From positions 1 to 64,000 of the IMG/VR virus record IMGVR_UViG_3300024518_003060: 64,000 nucleotides of DNA, one strand, 5' to 3'. Positions 40,801 to 51,500 of the stretch are shown here, one piece after another (position 1 is the first letter of the stretch; the number at the start of each line of letters is the position of its first letter). Below the pieces are notes generated by a model that made no database searches, had not been told where the DNA came from, and saw only the letters and a program-made list of their open reading frames with translations. The stretch comes from a virus. Made by a program: the position numbers and the translations under genes.

Positions 40801-41464
40801 GAAATATTCCAACAGAATTCGCATCTTCTGCATCACTGTTTATAATCTGCCCCCTTATAACATCGCTAATACTAATATTTTTTGTGATGAGATCGCTAAC
40901 AGTCGTATTCATTTTGTTTTGAAAATAAGAATCTTGTTGTCCAAATTGTTGTAAGATCCCGAAAACATTATCAACAAAAGCAGAATTCGCTTGTGAATTT
41001 GGTTTTTTATAAAGTGCGAAAATATCAAAAGTTAGACTCTTATTGAAATCATCATCATCTACAATACTTTTGAATGTGGCGACGTCGGCAACGTTAAAAA
41101 CGATTTTTGATTGAACATGAACAAACGTCTTTTCCTCGGTGTTGCTTTCTTTACTATAGCCAGAAAGTATCGAAGCTTTTTTAGCAGTCCCTGGAATCGG
41201 AATCGGTTTTTCAGTCCCTAGAATCGGGCGGCCACGTTCATCATATTCAATACTACCATAAGTCCCTGGAATCGGGTTCCCACGTTTATCATATTCAATA
41301 TCACCATATTTAACTTGCGTATAGTAGTCGCTCTCATTTATATAAGGTGACATGTCTCCCTTAAGTTGTTTTCGGGGGGAAGCCTTGTCTATCGTAATTT
41401 TATTAAAATATACTTTGGGGAGGAAGCTTTCGCCTATTCCATAGTTTTTGTATTCAAAGGGCAT
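37805..41464 (-). CDS. Large virion protein of unknown function (1219 aa)
   Basis: 1219 aa, Ser/Asn/Asp-rich with mixed predicted alpha and beta structure, no membrane segment and no catalytic motif. Near the N-terminus (about residues 53-84) the 16-aa unit 'YGxIEYDxRGxPIxGT' occurs twice in tandem, followed by a partial third copy. Later parts contain 'FDVEISYNFGDF'-like strands and a helical C-terminus. It overlaps the 346-aa gene by 1 nt and lies 14 nt before the small coiled-coil gene, in a run of giant structural genes. The size suggests a tail fibre, baseplate arm or hub piece; I cannot choose between these. Confidence 0.6.
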   Translation of the reverse strand: MPFEYKNYGIGESFLPKVYFNKITIDKASPRKQLKGDMSPYINESDYYTQVKYGDIEYDKRGNPIPGTYGSIEYDERGRPILGTEKPIPIPGTAKKASILSGYSKESNTEEKTFVHVQSKIVFNVADVATFKSIVDDDDFNKSLTFDIFALYKKPNSQANSAFVDNVFGILQQFGQQDSYFQNKMNTTVSDLITKNISISDVIRGQIINSDAEDANSVGIFQVFQKYEKQFPNGKKYFEVPYNFTFELDGENPSYIYLLALPSLKDFEVDISYNFGDFTVEDTSTFEEVAGFEDSEYDFIIGSPTFETIVSNSKAQTVGTVFTVADNQSSTASTSEANLQREEKFNDIKGSAWFGDVHKTDGRYMAGGTHGEELHPFLDIHFVQNRKVVDLRPIKQVKDTKIDFSTFGEFLDLNPTKYGSSNNKKYSLDGLSIFSECFLSVNKDGDVSGFFGIDYMKLFRVHGILPAMLDKLADATNNAASSFDDIFRDVVKNILSEASKFKIFRKGPNETKLIYDSSFVDSQGVYPALKGRDNKTIDNNSPSALGYLNPVPLNTEDFDLSEVSLLEFYTFSDLDKNKNFDTDYSYEIEVTLIDPIYALLNEALGLVNVAIEGQGKTLGLKQLITLVTNQPKNKSILNTSGSPYIKGNFLDLMPQNTQEGFGGKKFVVPKTILETISDYDLQYNQDSISWANGTLGSLEVLLGTNILALLLNSQKSTAKISDTIFNDAVRAASSLSDDENISLEGITVVYDTLVSLRNDLSYIVTGLSANNHSKVASGNNALNSSKAPSNTNANLRKITAKKRFPYTVRKTNHGFDYAAVFDLPRLPETGKGSLKQFGAIPFRLTMEAILRKYYSSDALKEDQLPNEAHISDNGYSFLPLYDQGVVLPKRLRSPVDENNWTNTLHSLLLFKKNKLAKMDKDNIFSYNQEEVNTPFTKYVLNNSAKNGHDLARSKLKINDLIKAERNQTLISDYGMNIQDKVETSKGVEVTDGNETSKGAVDIDTKSSTTNVLTNYFLSYVNNYSEGEFTTENLSSPPFISSADGSKVAAQIMALILYKQVPGWSETGLSENVANNRNFKSVFDSLFGQESSQLFANRFAEYFFTFLNLVRIDYLSDFEKFDPSFPGSPQAKTMMNVDNVALVSSKWKKLTLPAINQIPDGKSLLCRITNHKSPFVADNDIRRELLFYQNFNKYFLINNGSTTLSTVNKLGSQLITRGIV
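41186..41308 (-). repeat. 48-bp tandem duplication coding for a 16-aa unit
   Basis: Two 48-bp copies lie head to tail at 41213-41260 and 41261-41308 (most bases identical), and a partial third copy is at 41186-41212. The coding strand gives YGxIEYDxRGxPIxGT twice. It is in frame inside the 1219-aa gene and resembles a YD/RHS-like beta unit in sequence, though only two copies exist. Confidence 0.85.
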
Positions 41465-42504
41465 TATTTGTCACCTGGATCATTTGCTATTTGGTTGTTA
41501 TAAATATTAACATGGGCCAATTCTTGCTTTTCTTCTGGACATTTAAACGTCTTATCTGTAAAGATATTTTTAACTTTGTCCTTTTTATGTTTCATCGCCT
41601 CACAATAATATGTGTCATCTATTTGGTTATCCAGCTTTAAATTGAAGAAGTATTCAACATTAGAAGAGTTGGTTTCTTTATCCTCTTCTGTAAAATAAAG
41701 CTTCTTGAGTTTTGTTTTGGGGACATTTTCCTCGTCGGTATTTGTGTCCGTGACCAATTCAGTAACGATTTCATATACTTCAATGTCAAAATTTTCCTTT
41801 TTAAACAGGGTGTTTCCCTCTTCGAGTTTAATAAACGCACGTTTCTTATCATACGTCATCGCTGTCCCGTCGTCAAAAGAAAAGAAAGAGTCAAACAGTT
41901 CATCATCTTGAGAAATGTTTTTTACTTGTGGTTTGGCGCCTATATCAAAAAGTGTAATTTCATTTTGAACAATGACTTCTACTTGCGGAATAAAATCAGC
42001 AGATCCGCTTTTATTATTGAAATATCCTGAGCCGCTGACGCCTATCATGCTTGCTGATAAAATAGAACCTGTAATCATCTGAAGGTTGTAATATGGAGCC
42101 TTATTGGTATTTGGACCAGAATTGCCCAGCGGTGACTGGAGCATATATTGGTTGGTCGGAGACTCAATGACCTCAATGTTATAAGAGGGATCTGAAATCT
42201 TTGGCTTGATGCCTGGAAAGATCTCGTCTAAAATATTTGGATTCTTAGTAAATACTGTGGTCTCGGCCCCTTCAAACTTGGTTTGTCCCTCAAATCGAGG
42301 AGTCTCATCTAAGATACGAACCTCAATATCATTTTGAAGTTCTTCCACTTGCGAGGCGCCAACAGCACATCTACTGTCATATACGATGTCATCATCAAAA
42401 AAAGCATAATAAGCTGGGTTAAACTTGCCAAGGCTTATAAGATACTTGCCATAAGGGGTTATCTTAATCTTAAAAACTTCTTCTTTTGGATCTAAAAATC
42501 TCAT
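41464..42504 (-). CDS. Virion structural protein (346 aa)
   Basis: 346 aa starting 'MRFLDPKEEVFKIKITPYGKYLISLGKFNPAYYAFFDDDIVYDS'. This start block recurs in myovirus structural proteins as far as I recall. A central 'FDSFFSFDDGTAMTYDKKRAF' strand region and a C-terminal Lys/Glu-rich part with two Cys ('YYCEAMKHKK', 'FKCPEEKQEL') follow. The ATG overlaps the stop of the 3047-aa gene (ATGA), and its own end overlaps the 1219-aa gene by 1 nt, so the three are co-translated. It is probably a baseplate or adapter component; its exact role is unknown. Confidence 0.62.
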   Translation of the reverse strand: MRFLDPKEEVFKIKITPYGKYLISLGKFNPAYYAFFDDDIVYDSRCAVGASQVEELQNDIEVRILDETPRFEGQTKFEGAETTVFTKNPNILDEIFPGIKPKISDPSYNIEVIESPTNQYMLQSPLGNSGPNTNKAPYYNLQMITGSILSASMIGVSGSGYFNNKSGSADFIPQVEVIVQNEITLFDIGAKPQVKNISQDDELFDSFFSFDDGTAMTYDKKRAFIKLEEGNTLFKKENFDIEVYEIVTELVTDTNTDEENVPKTKLKKLYFTEEDKETNSSNVEYFFNLKLDNQIDDTYYCEAMKHKKDKVKNIFTDKTFKCPEEKQELAHVNIYNNQIANDPGDK

Positions 42505-45500
42505 CTCTTCTTGTCCTTATTTGTATCGGCGGCAGCAATAATAGCAAGAGTATCCGATAAATTAATACTTAATGGCAATTGTTCTCCGGTCTCAGGAGAT
42601 ATTGGAAGATTAACCCTTCCCATCGAAGGGGCAGACAACTCTTGAGTCTTACCGGCTCGGGGCGATAGCGGCGGCGTTTCCAGTCGATTGGCCGGTAGTG
42701 TGGTTTCGCGGTTCAGTGTGACCGTGGAACGATTGTCTATTTCTGTTCCCGGTGTTAATGTCTTTCTAGAAAAAGTGGGAGTTACGGGTGGGGGTACAAA
42801 TTTTGGAAACGATTTTATTGGGATTGCTTTACCAAAATTAACCTTACAGTCGATTTTCGCCAATTCTACCAAACTAAAGTAATCGAAGGGCCAGTTGAAA
42901 CTATAATCTGGAATTGACGTAATTTCTGCGCCTGCTCGTCCAGAAGCAAAGTTAAATTTAAATCGCTTATCGTCTCGCGAGTCTGCTGTTTTCGCATAGT
43001 AATTAAATGCTCCGCGTTGTTTCGCTTTAAAAACGCTCCATTGGATGTTCTCTGGTAGAGATTCGAGCATTGACGTGCCGTTCTCTGGAGAAGGTCTGAA
43101 AATATTTATCGGAAGACTGGCTCTGCTTTTTTGCATCGATGTGCCAAGATCCGGTGGTAAATTCTGCCAGATATTTGCCAAATCCTGCTGAGATAGTGTA
43201 GCAGAAAACTCAAAAATAAATATGGCGAATGGAGCAATGGTTTTGTTTGTAATGAAATCCATCTTCGGTGGCAAAATAAATTTCTTCATTTTCTCTACCA
43301 TGTTAATAATATCTTGTGATGGCATGTGTTTTGCGCCTGTTGCTTTAACGAACGCCTCTATACCGGAATTGATGCCGCCTGTCTCTATTATTTTTTCAGC
43401 AATATCAATGGTCTTTCTATCAATGGCAAATCTTGTAAAATTAGCTCCTTCTCTGGTTGGATCGCCTAAAACATGAGGAATGGCGACGATTGCCTCAAAG
43501 ATTTCTTTTTGTTGGGCAACTTCGCCAAGGCGTACTGGTGTCTTTTTAAAGCCCATTGCGTCGGCTAAAGATTTAGCACTTGTACTGTCGCTATCTTGAA
43601 CTTGTATAAAAATGCCCTCGGAACTTGCTGTTGGCAGTGTCCCAAACTGGTGCCACATTCCTTGAGCAACCGCTCCAGAACCAATAAGTGGCAGTGAATA
43701 AAGCGAATCTTTAAAATTCAAAATAGGAGTTTCCCACTTTGGTTGAATTATCATTTGACTTGACTGTCTTGAGGTGTCCACTTCTGTGGGGTTTCCAAAA
43801 GCATCAAACTTCACGCCATATTGTTTTGCCACTTGAAGATAGTTTAGGGTTGCTGAGATTTCCATTTGTGAATCTGTATAATTACCAGTGACAAAGCTGC
43901 CGCCGCTTTTAATTTGGCCTGCGGTACATACCCTACCAAAACTTGAACTTATCAGAGGCACAATTTCGTCAATTGTAAATTTATCAGTTCTTGATGGAAC
44001 AAACTTAAGCTCTACTTCCGCATATCCATCATAATACGGCGGCGTGTGTGAAGAATAAGAAGCAGAAGAGTGTCTCTTCGTGTTACCAGAGTTTGTTATA
44101 TTGAGCATAACGTCGCGCATTAAATAATCATCTGAATATACAGGCGGCCCGAACGATGAACCATAGACATCTATACTGGCTGTTCTCTGATACATAGCAA
44201 GATTTGGGGGATTCACAATGTATGAGGCAGAAGTTAGTGAAGCTCTATCACCGAAAGGAGATCTTGAAAAATCTTTAATTTGTTTGACGCTCGACGCCTT
44301 TCCATTGGAAATGGAAACTTTCATAACATATTCTTCGTTTTCCACAAAGTTGCCAAAGTCGCCGTCGTCGTCCGGTAAAGATGCGATAGTCGCTAATCGA
44401 CCGGCGGGTTTGAAAAAATCAATTGTGGCAGCTAGAAAGTTATTCATTGCCAATTTGTATGTGCTCCGCGCTGACCCAAGCAGCGAACAAGTTAAATCAA
44501 ATTGGGCGACAGGATGGGGTTCTTGGTCATAAATAGTTACCCTGGCCAATTCTTCTTCTGGCCTTAGTATCGCTTCGAAGGGAACTCTAAAACCAAATGG
44601 ATTGTGTTCGTCGAGATCAGAGGAGCCAATTCGAGGTATATCTTTCATAAAAGTATTTTCAGCGACTTGGCCAGCGGCGCCTGAGATTTTCATCGGAGAG
44701 GTAAGAATCGGATAGTCTACGGCCATACCAGATTTAATACTGTTGTAAAGAACGCCTGGGGCAAAAAGACACTGATAGAGGGGCCTTGAGATCATAAGGG
44801 CGCCTCGGTCATTTGATACGCCAATTTTGCCCGCCAAAGATCGCCAGTCCTTAAAATATTCATTATAGTCTTCATAAAACATTTTTGCTAACTTGATCGT
44901 ATGAAGTGCCGGATAAAGATCGTTATACGGTAAGAATTTTAAAATCGCATCGCACTCGAACTCAAGACTTGTTGCTTTGTTTTCGCTTTTAAGATCTTTT
45001 CCTACTATTTTAAAAGCCTTCATAAAATCTGAGTGTAGGTAATTGATAATAAAGCCATCTTCTGCCTCGCTATTAAAGATTGCTCCCGTGAGGGAGAGCG
45101 AAGCAGTATTTACTGCTAAGAAATTGCCACCTTTTTGATTTACATAATAATCCATATGCTCAGAGATTCTAAATTCGGGCAGGATACCGAAACCTTTACC
45201 CGCTCTCATGGCCTCGTCGACATAATCATTGTAAGTATCATAAAAGGGGTTTATATTCTGTGCGTTTCTTGAGGCAAAGGAGCTAGAGATTCCCGCCTCC
45301 CATTTGGTATCTCCGACAATATAATATTTAAGAGAGCCGCCCAAGATTGAAGGTTCGATGATTCTTCTATTGTAAAGCGGAGCGAGAGGGCCGAATTCAC
45401 GGGTGATTCCATCAGAATCCACAAACGAGTAAGGCCCAGTAAATTGTGCATAGTCGTTTTGCAAAATGCCGTCTTGACCTTTTCCGTTTGTTGCAAGTGA

Positions 45501-48500
45501 TACAGTTGTAGTGTCTCGCGGAGTACTTTGGTTATCCAATACAAAACTAGATGATGTAAAGCCTAATCTTCCGTCCAAAGGCCAAATGCTGGCCGCTGTT
45601 TGTAAATTTATGTTTGGAACATACGGAAGAAAGTGAGTGGAGTCAGTTTTGTTGCCCTCGTCAGATCTTGTTTGGCGGTCATCTCGCCAAAAGTTATTTC
45701 TAAAGGCGGTTCTTTTGCGTGTATCTGCCAAGTAAGCGAACTTTTCTCTTGGATGGATTGATTCTTGGACGGTTATATTATTAACTTTGTTAATTGGGTT
45801 TGTCTCTTGCGAAATAGACTCATCTGTAATAAGGGTCGCCAATGTATTATAAGCCAACTTTCTTTCTGGATAGTTGGTAAGAAACTCAATCGACGGGTGA
45901 ATGTTCAAATCCAGGCCATTTCCTACCTTCTGGGAGAATTTTACAAAATTGTTGAGATAAGATTGTTCGAATACAACTCTTGTTTCTCCGCCTCCACCAG
46001 TTGATGTTTGGATATCCAAGTCAAAAGTGATTGGTTTGTGTTTTGATACGACAGCCGGTTCAATAGATGAAGTTATTCCCCTTCCAAGCTTAACTCGGCC
46101 TCTTGCGTCAGCAGGTAAACGGCTTTGAGTAAGGAAGCTGATTCTATTTTGGCTTCTCAGTTTTCTTGTTATTGGGTGAGCGTCTTTTCTATAGAGTTTC
46201 CAGTTTGCTCCGCCCCAAGGGCCTTGTCGATGGAGAAGAAGAGAATTTAGTGTCGGTGACAGTTGTTCGTCACCAAGATCCCAAAGTTTAATAAAGCCGC
46301 CTTCTGCGGTGTCCGTATCCATGGTGCCGTTTGTGGTTCCGTCTGGTGCGCCCCAGTTTATATAATTAAGAAATGATAAATCAGTAGGATAACCCAAAGT
46401 ATTAGAACTTGCGGTGATAGGGTCATAAATGTTCGTATTCATTCCTGCGAAGTCTGTCGGCTGGTAGGCTTTACTTGCGCCATCGGCGTATGCTTTTGTC
46501 GCACCAAACGTCTGACTGGACCCATCGCGATATGAAACAAAGTCACTCGAACTTATGAAGGTAAGATCAGTAGAGGCAAAGCTGGCGTTTGAGAAGTTTC
46601 GCTTTTCAAACCCATACAAAGCTGAACCAGTGTAGCCGCTTATAAGGCTTGAGGTAATCCAAGCGTATTGTGCGTCCGTTTGCGGTATTTGATGACGAAC
46701 ATAATAGTTGTCATGGGAAGCTGTATTGTTTACAATACCATCTGCGCCATTTTCATCAGTTGAATATTTAAGTTGGCTTCTCGTGTTTCTGTGATTCTTT
46801 TGGTACGAGCCTGTGCTGTCGTAACCTTCTTCGGAAATAGAGCCGCTGCCGCCGGGATAGGTTTTGCCCGCTTGTTCATAAGATTCTTCTCTAAACCAGT
46901 CACTATAATAGCCAAACTTCAAACAATGATTCGTGAGAAGTTCTTGTAGCGGAAGTCTAACATCAAGATTTCGCCAAGGCATTGCATTATAGACGCTATA
47001 TTCTCCAGAATAAACGTCCAAGAAACCTTCGCTCATTGTTGAGGGGTCACCAGGAGCAGAAAATCTATTTACAAAAATGAACTTATTGCTTCCAGTTAGA
47101 GTACGATTCGGTAACTCATATTCGTATGCTCCAGAAAAATAGTAAACAACATTGCTTGCTGTCAATAAAGTTCCACCAGCGTCTACAAGAAATCTATTGT
47201 TTTCGCGGCGGCCTGTAGTGGTGACTATTTCATAATCTTTATAATAGTTGCCAAGGGCTTGTGAGCCAGTAGAAGACTGAATATTCCTAATGTTTACAGG
47301 GCGTTTGGCTGTTTCGTCTCTATAATAGGTTGCCCTTGGCAGATCAGCATTAAAAGTTAATGCGTCATCGTGTGCTGGATCAAATACAGTAAACTGGCGG
47401 AAACTGCTGCTTACTCTGTAACCTTCGGCACGGTCTAGTATATTGTCGCTTCCTGTATTAATGTTCTGATGTCGATATTGTTTGCCTCCGACGTGTCTTT
47501 CGGTAAATGGACCTTGAGCCGGAATCTCTTTATCATATCCATAAGAGTCGTTATGAACGTTTACAATAGAGGAGAACTCGAAATTTCCTCCTCCGGTTGT
47601 GCCAGATACGACATTGAAGGGTGCGGCATAAGAACCAACGGAAGAACTCAGATATGAATCCTCGGGTTCTCCGTCTACTTCAAGGAAGTCAACGCTTGTA
47701 TTTACTGTTTTCTTTAAGTCTAAAGCGTTGTCGTCTGTACAAACAAAGCTTGCGCTCTCTGGATTTCTGATATCTAGTCCCGATTTTTCAGTGAGGAACT
47801 GCCTAAGGAGAGGATTTATCAAGTCAAGATTTTTGTTTCTTGTGAAGTTTGTTCCACCCTTTAGAACTGGAGTTAGCTCAACCTTATACTTATATGGTCT
47901 CGCAAAGTTCCTAATTGCATAAGTTGATCCTTCGTAAGATCCTGCGGCGCCACTTAAGTTAATAACGGATGCATTATTCAGGTTGTTTTCGACGTCTAAG
48001 ATCGTTTGTCTGTTTGAGTCGACACTTGTATTGCCGGAACCGGAAACGTCCCTTTCTGCTCGCTTTTGCCACCAATTACAACTTTCATCTTGAGTCGTTG
48101 GAATCGGGGCATGTCCGGTTCTATAATTGTAAAGGCCCTCGCGGATACCCAAAATATGTCCTGTCGGGTCAGTTTGCCTAAATTCCATTGTTGGGAACTT
48201 GTGATCGTATTTGTTACGGTTAAAAATATATTCTTCAATTATCGGACGAATCAAATTCTCGGCATCAAGAGTGACGGCAGAAGCCGGGATTAAATTGGCG
48301 AGCATTATATTCAAGCCTGAGTCAAGCCATCTGTAATAATCAATGTATTTTTCAACTTTTGGTGTGTTGGAAACATTTTCAAAGAAAAGTTGTCTCAGTT
48401 TGCTTAGGCTTTTGTACTCAGTTCTAAATTCGTTTACGGGATCACCAACCATAGAACCAAAATCAGCGACAGTGCTGAAGAATTTGAGCATTTCTTCGCT

Positions 48501-51500
48501 GACGGTCTGATACATACTCTTTTCAAAGGTCATCAAATAACTTGTGGGTCGAGTGCTTCTTGTGAAAGTCACATCGTCAGAATCTCTAATAGTGACCATA
48601 TCATGAGAATTTATAAATTCAGGTAATTGAGTTCTAGCATTGTAGATACTCTTCTTGGCAAAGGTTCTTGTGGAGCTTGTGAGGAAATTTTCGCCTCGGG
48701 CTGAGTGTTGTCGGTTTAAAACATCGCTGAGAGTTCCAAATCTGTTGTCGGTTGCGCTTCCGCTTGACAGATCGATTACATCAAATTGGCCTGATGTGTT
48801 AGAACTTGACAAATTGGTAAAGTTCCAGTTTAAAGCAAGGGTTTCTATTTTTGGTACGCGAACGTGACTACCGCTGGATTGAAACAAATAAGTGTTTTGA
48901 TAAGGATTTCCAATACCAAAGTTCTCAAAATCAAAATTGTGTCGCTTTACATCATCAAATGTAAGGGCGGTAAGCCAAAACCTACAATCTGTTATATAAG
49001 CGTTCGAGCGTGTTACTAGAGAACCTGTTACGTCATCTCTCAAAGCTCCAACGAAAACACGCTTTGGAGTGGTCATAACGGTCTGTCCATAAGCCTTTGA
49101 AATACTTGAACTTACAGCAAAACTATTTCTTACATCGTCCAGAACTGAGTTTACACCGTAAAGTGTCACGTCGTAGTTTAAGCTTCCACTTGAGCCACTG
49201 ACTAGATCAAACTGGCCATCCTTTGATGGCTTGACTGTAACAGCCAAATTCCATTTGGTGTTGTCAAAAATATCTTCAAAATATGATGAAGTTATTGTTG
49301 GTAAATAACTTGTGCCATCAGTTGGTTCAAGTTTAAAATAGCCTCGTTTATCAAAGTCGTTGTCTCTTACGATTTTTACGACGAAGCCTGTTCTGTCATT
49401 CGCTGGGACTGTCAGATCGTTTTCTGCCGCATTTATATCAACAGAGCGAATACCAAAGATAGAGGCTTCTTTGTCGGTAACAAAGTCTTGAATTCTATAA
49501 CTCTTGGTTCTGTCTGCCGAACGCATCATTGAATTGTACTCGCCTTCAGTTCCAATAACTGGAAAGATGGCTTGCGATTCAATGGTGAAACCAAAACCAC
49601 TTGCTTCAAGTCCAGTTGTGGTGGCACTTGCTGTTATATAAGAAGTGGTGTTAGAATCTGTTTGATATTGGTAAACCGTTGCACCAGCAGAAGCTGTCAG
49701 TGTAAGGTCAACATAATTTTTATTTTCAACGATTGCTTTGTAGTTGTCTCGGAACTCATAAACCGCATCAGTAGCGTAGTGACGAATTTTGTAGATTTCG
49801 TCGTCTACGCCAAAGCATCTGAGCATGTTGCGGAATGCTTTCTCAGTTCCCTTTGACTTGTTGATGTAAACCAAGTTGTTGTAAAGGTTTCTATAGATCG
49901 TATTTTTGATGTCATAAAGCTTTTCTTGAAACAATTTGGTGTCGCTTCTGTTGCGAAAGAACTCAAAGAAAGATGCATCCGAGAATAGATCTGGAATGTA
50001 AGGGAATCCCATACCCTGTAACATTCGGTTATTAAAGAAGAAAGGCTTGTCAAAGTTGCTCAGTGAGCCGCTTGAATAACTAATCTCTTTAAGTTTTGTT
50101 AGATTTTCAATTTGGTTTGATACTGTATCGAAATAATTTGAGATTATCTGCGTTAGGTTTTTAAGAGGCGGCTCAGTTTTTTCATTGTCTGTTTCTGTAA
50201 TCCAGCCAGGAATACTGTTATAGACTGAATTGGGATTTTGATAATCATGTTCTTTGCCAATGTTTGTTTTCTTGCCGATTAAATCTTGAACCTCTGGGTG
50301 AAAGCTGTAAAGAATTGGATCTTCAAATTCACTTGAAGCTTTACCAGACAAAATAATAGCAGAACCAGTAGAACGAGAAGAGGTACTCGAATAGCCCTCC
50401 CACAATCCATTTGAAATTCTACCAGAGTAATCTAAAACTGTAGCATCAACAGAAGCTGTTAGCGTGATTCCCTCATTGAATTTAAAATAGATACCTAAAT
50501 CTGTGTTTGCGTCATCAGTGTTTGTTCCTCCGCCGACAGGTTCAATATACTGTCTACCAATTTGCTGGGCGTTTCGGTTGGTCTTCCAAAACCTCACCTC
50601 ATCAAGAGAACCAGAAAACTTTGACCAGCCTCGCAAGCCGTAATCATTTGAGGCTATTGTATAAGGGGCAGCTAAAGCGCCAACAGTTGCCACGGTTGTG
50701 CCGCTAACATATCCTATTGTGTCTCCGCTTTCTGTATAGCGGTCGTTGTGTTTACCATCAACAAATAAATCAAGCACAGTATCGCTGCCGCTAGTTTTGG
50801 CCGTTACGGCATAATGATGCCACTCGCCATCTGCTATGGAAGCAGTTGTAAGCGTTGAGGCTCCTAAATACTTATTGAGAATGGTAGAACCAGAACCATA
50901 TCCAACAAAAAATGCCTGATCTGAACTATTACCGATAGTACCAGTTGTAACCAAAGCCACGGCAAATCTACCAAAACTGTCGTCGCCTTCCGTGGTCCCA
51001 GTGACGTGAGCATCAAAAATGAACTCAAAATATTCTTGATTAGGAGCAGCATAGGCATCTTTCTTAAGCCAAAATTCTACTGTATTGCCATCGGTTCCGC
51101 CGATTTTTAAGTTACTTTCGCGATTCTTGCTTGTATCATAGACGTTGGCGTAACCGTCGCTGAAATCTCCAGAAGAGTCGTTAATGTCCTTATTTTTCTT
51201 CCTCTTGCTAGTGTTTGGTCCACCTTTGGTCAGGATATATTCGTTGTCGCCTGAAGACGGGTAGAAATATGTGCCTTCTGCTCCGGTTGAGGCAGGTGCG
51301 ATTACGAAGTTTGCAAAACCGTTTGTTCGTGGATATTCTTTGTCGAAAACATAAAGGTCAATGCCAGACGAACTTAATTCCCATTGGATCTTCTCTTTCA
51401 AAGAGCCGTCGTAAGGGTACGTTCTGTAGATTCTCTCGATGGCATCGGTGTAGTATTTCTCAGCAGAACCGAATTTGGCGAAGTTTTTTGGTTTGGAATA

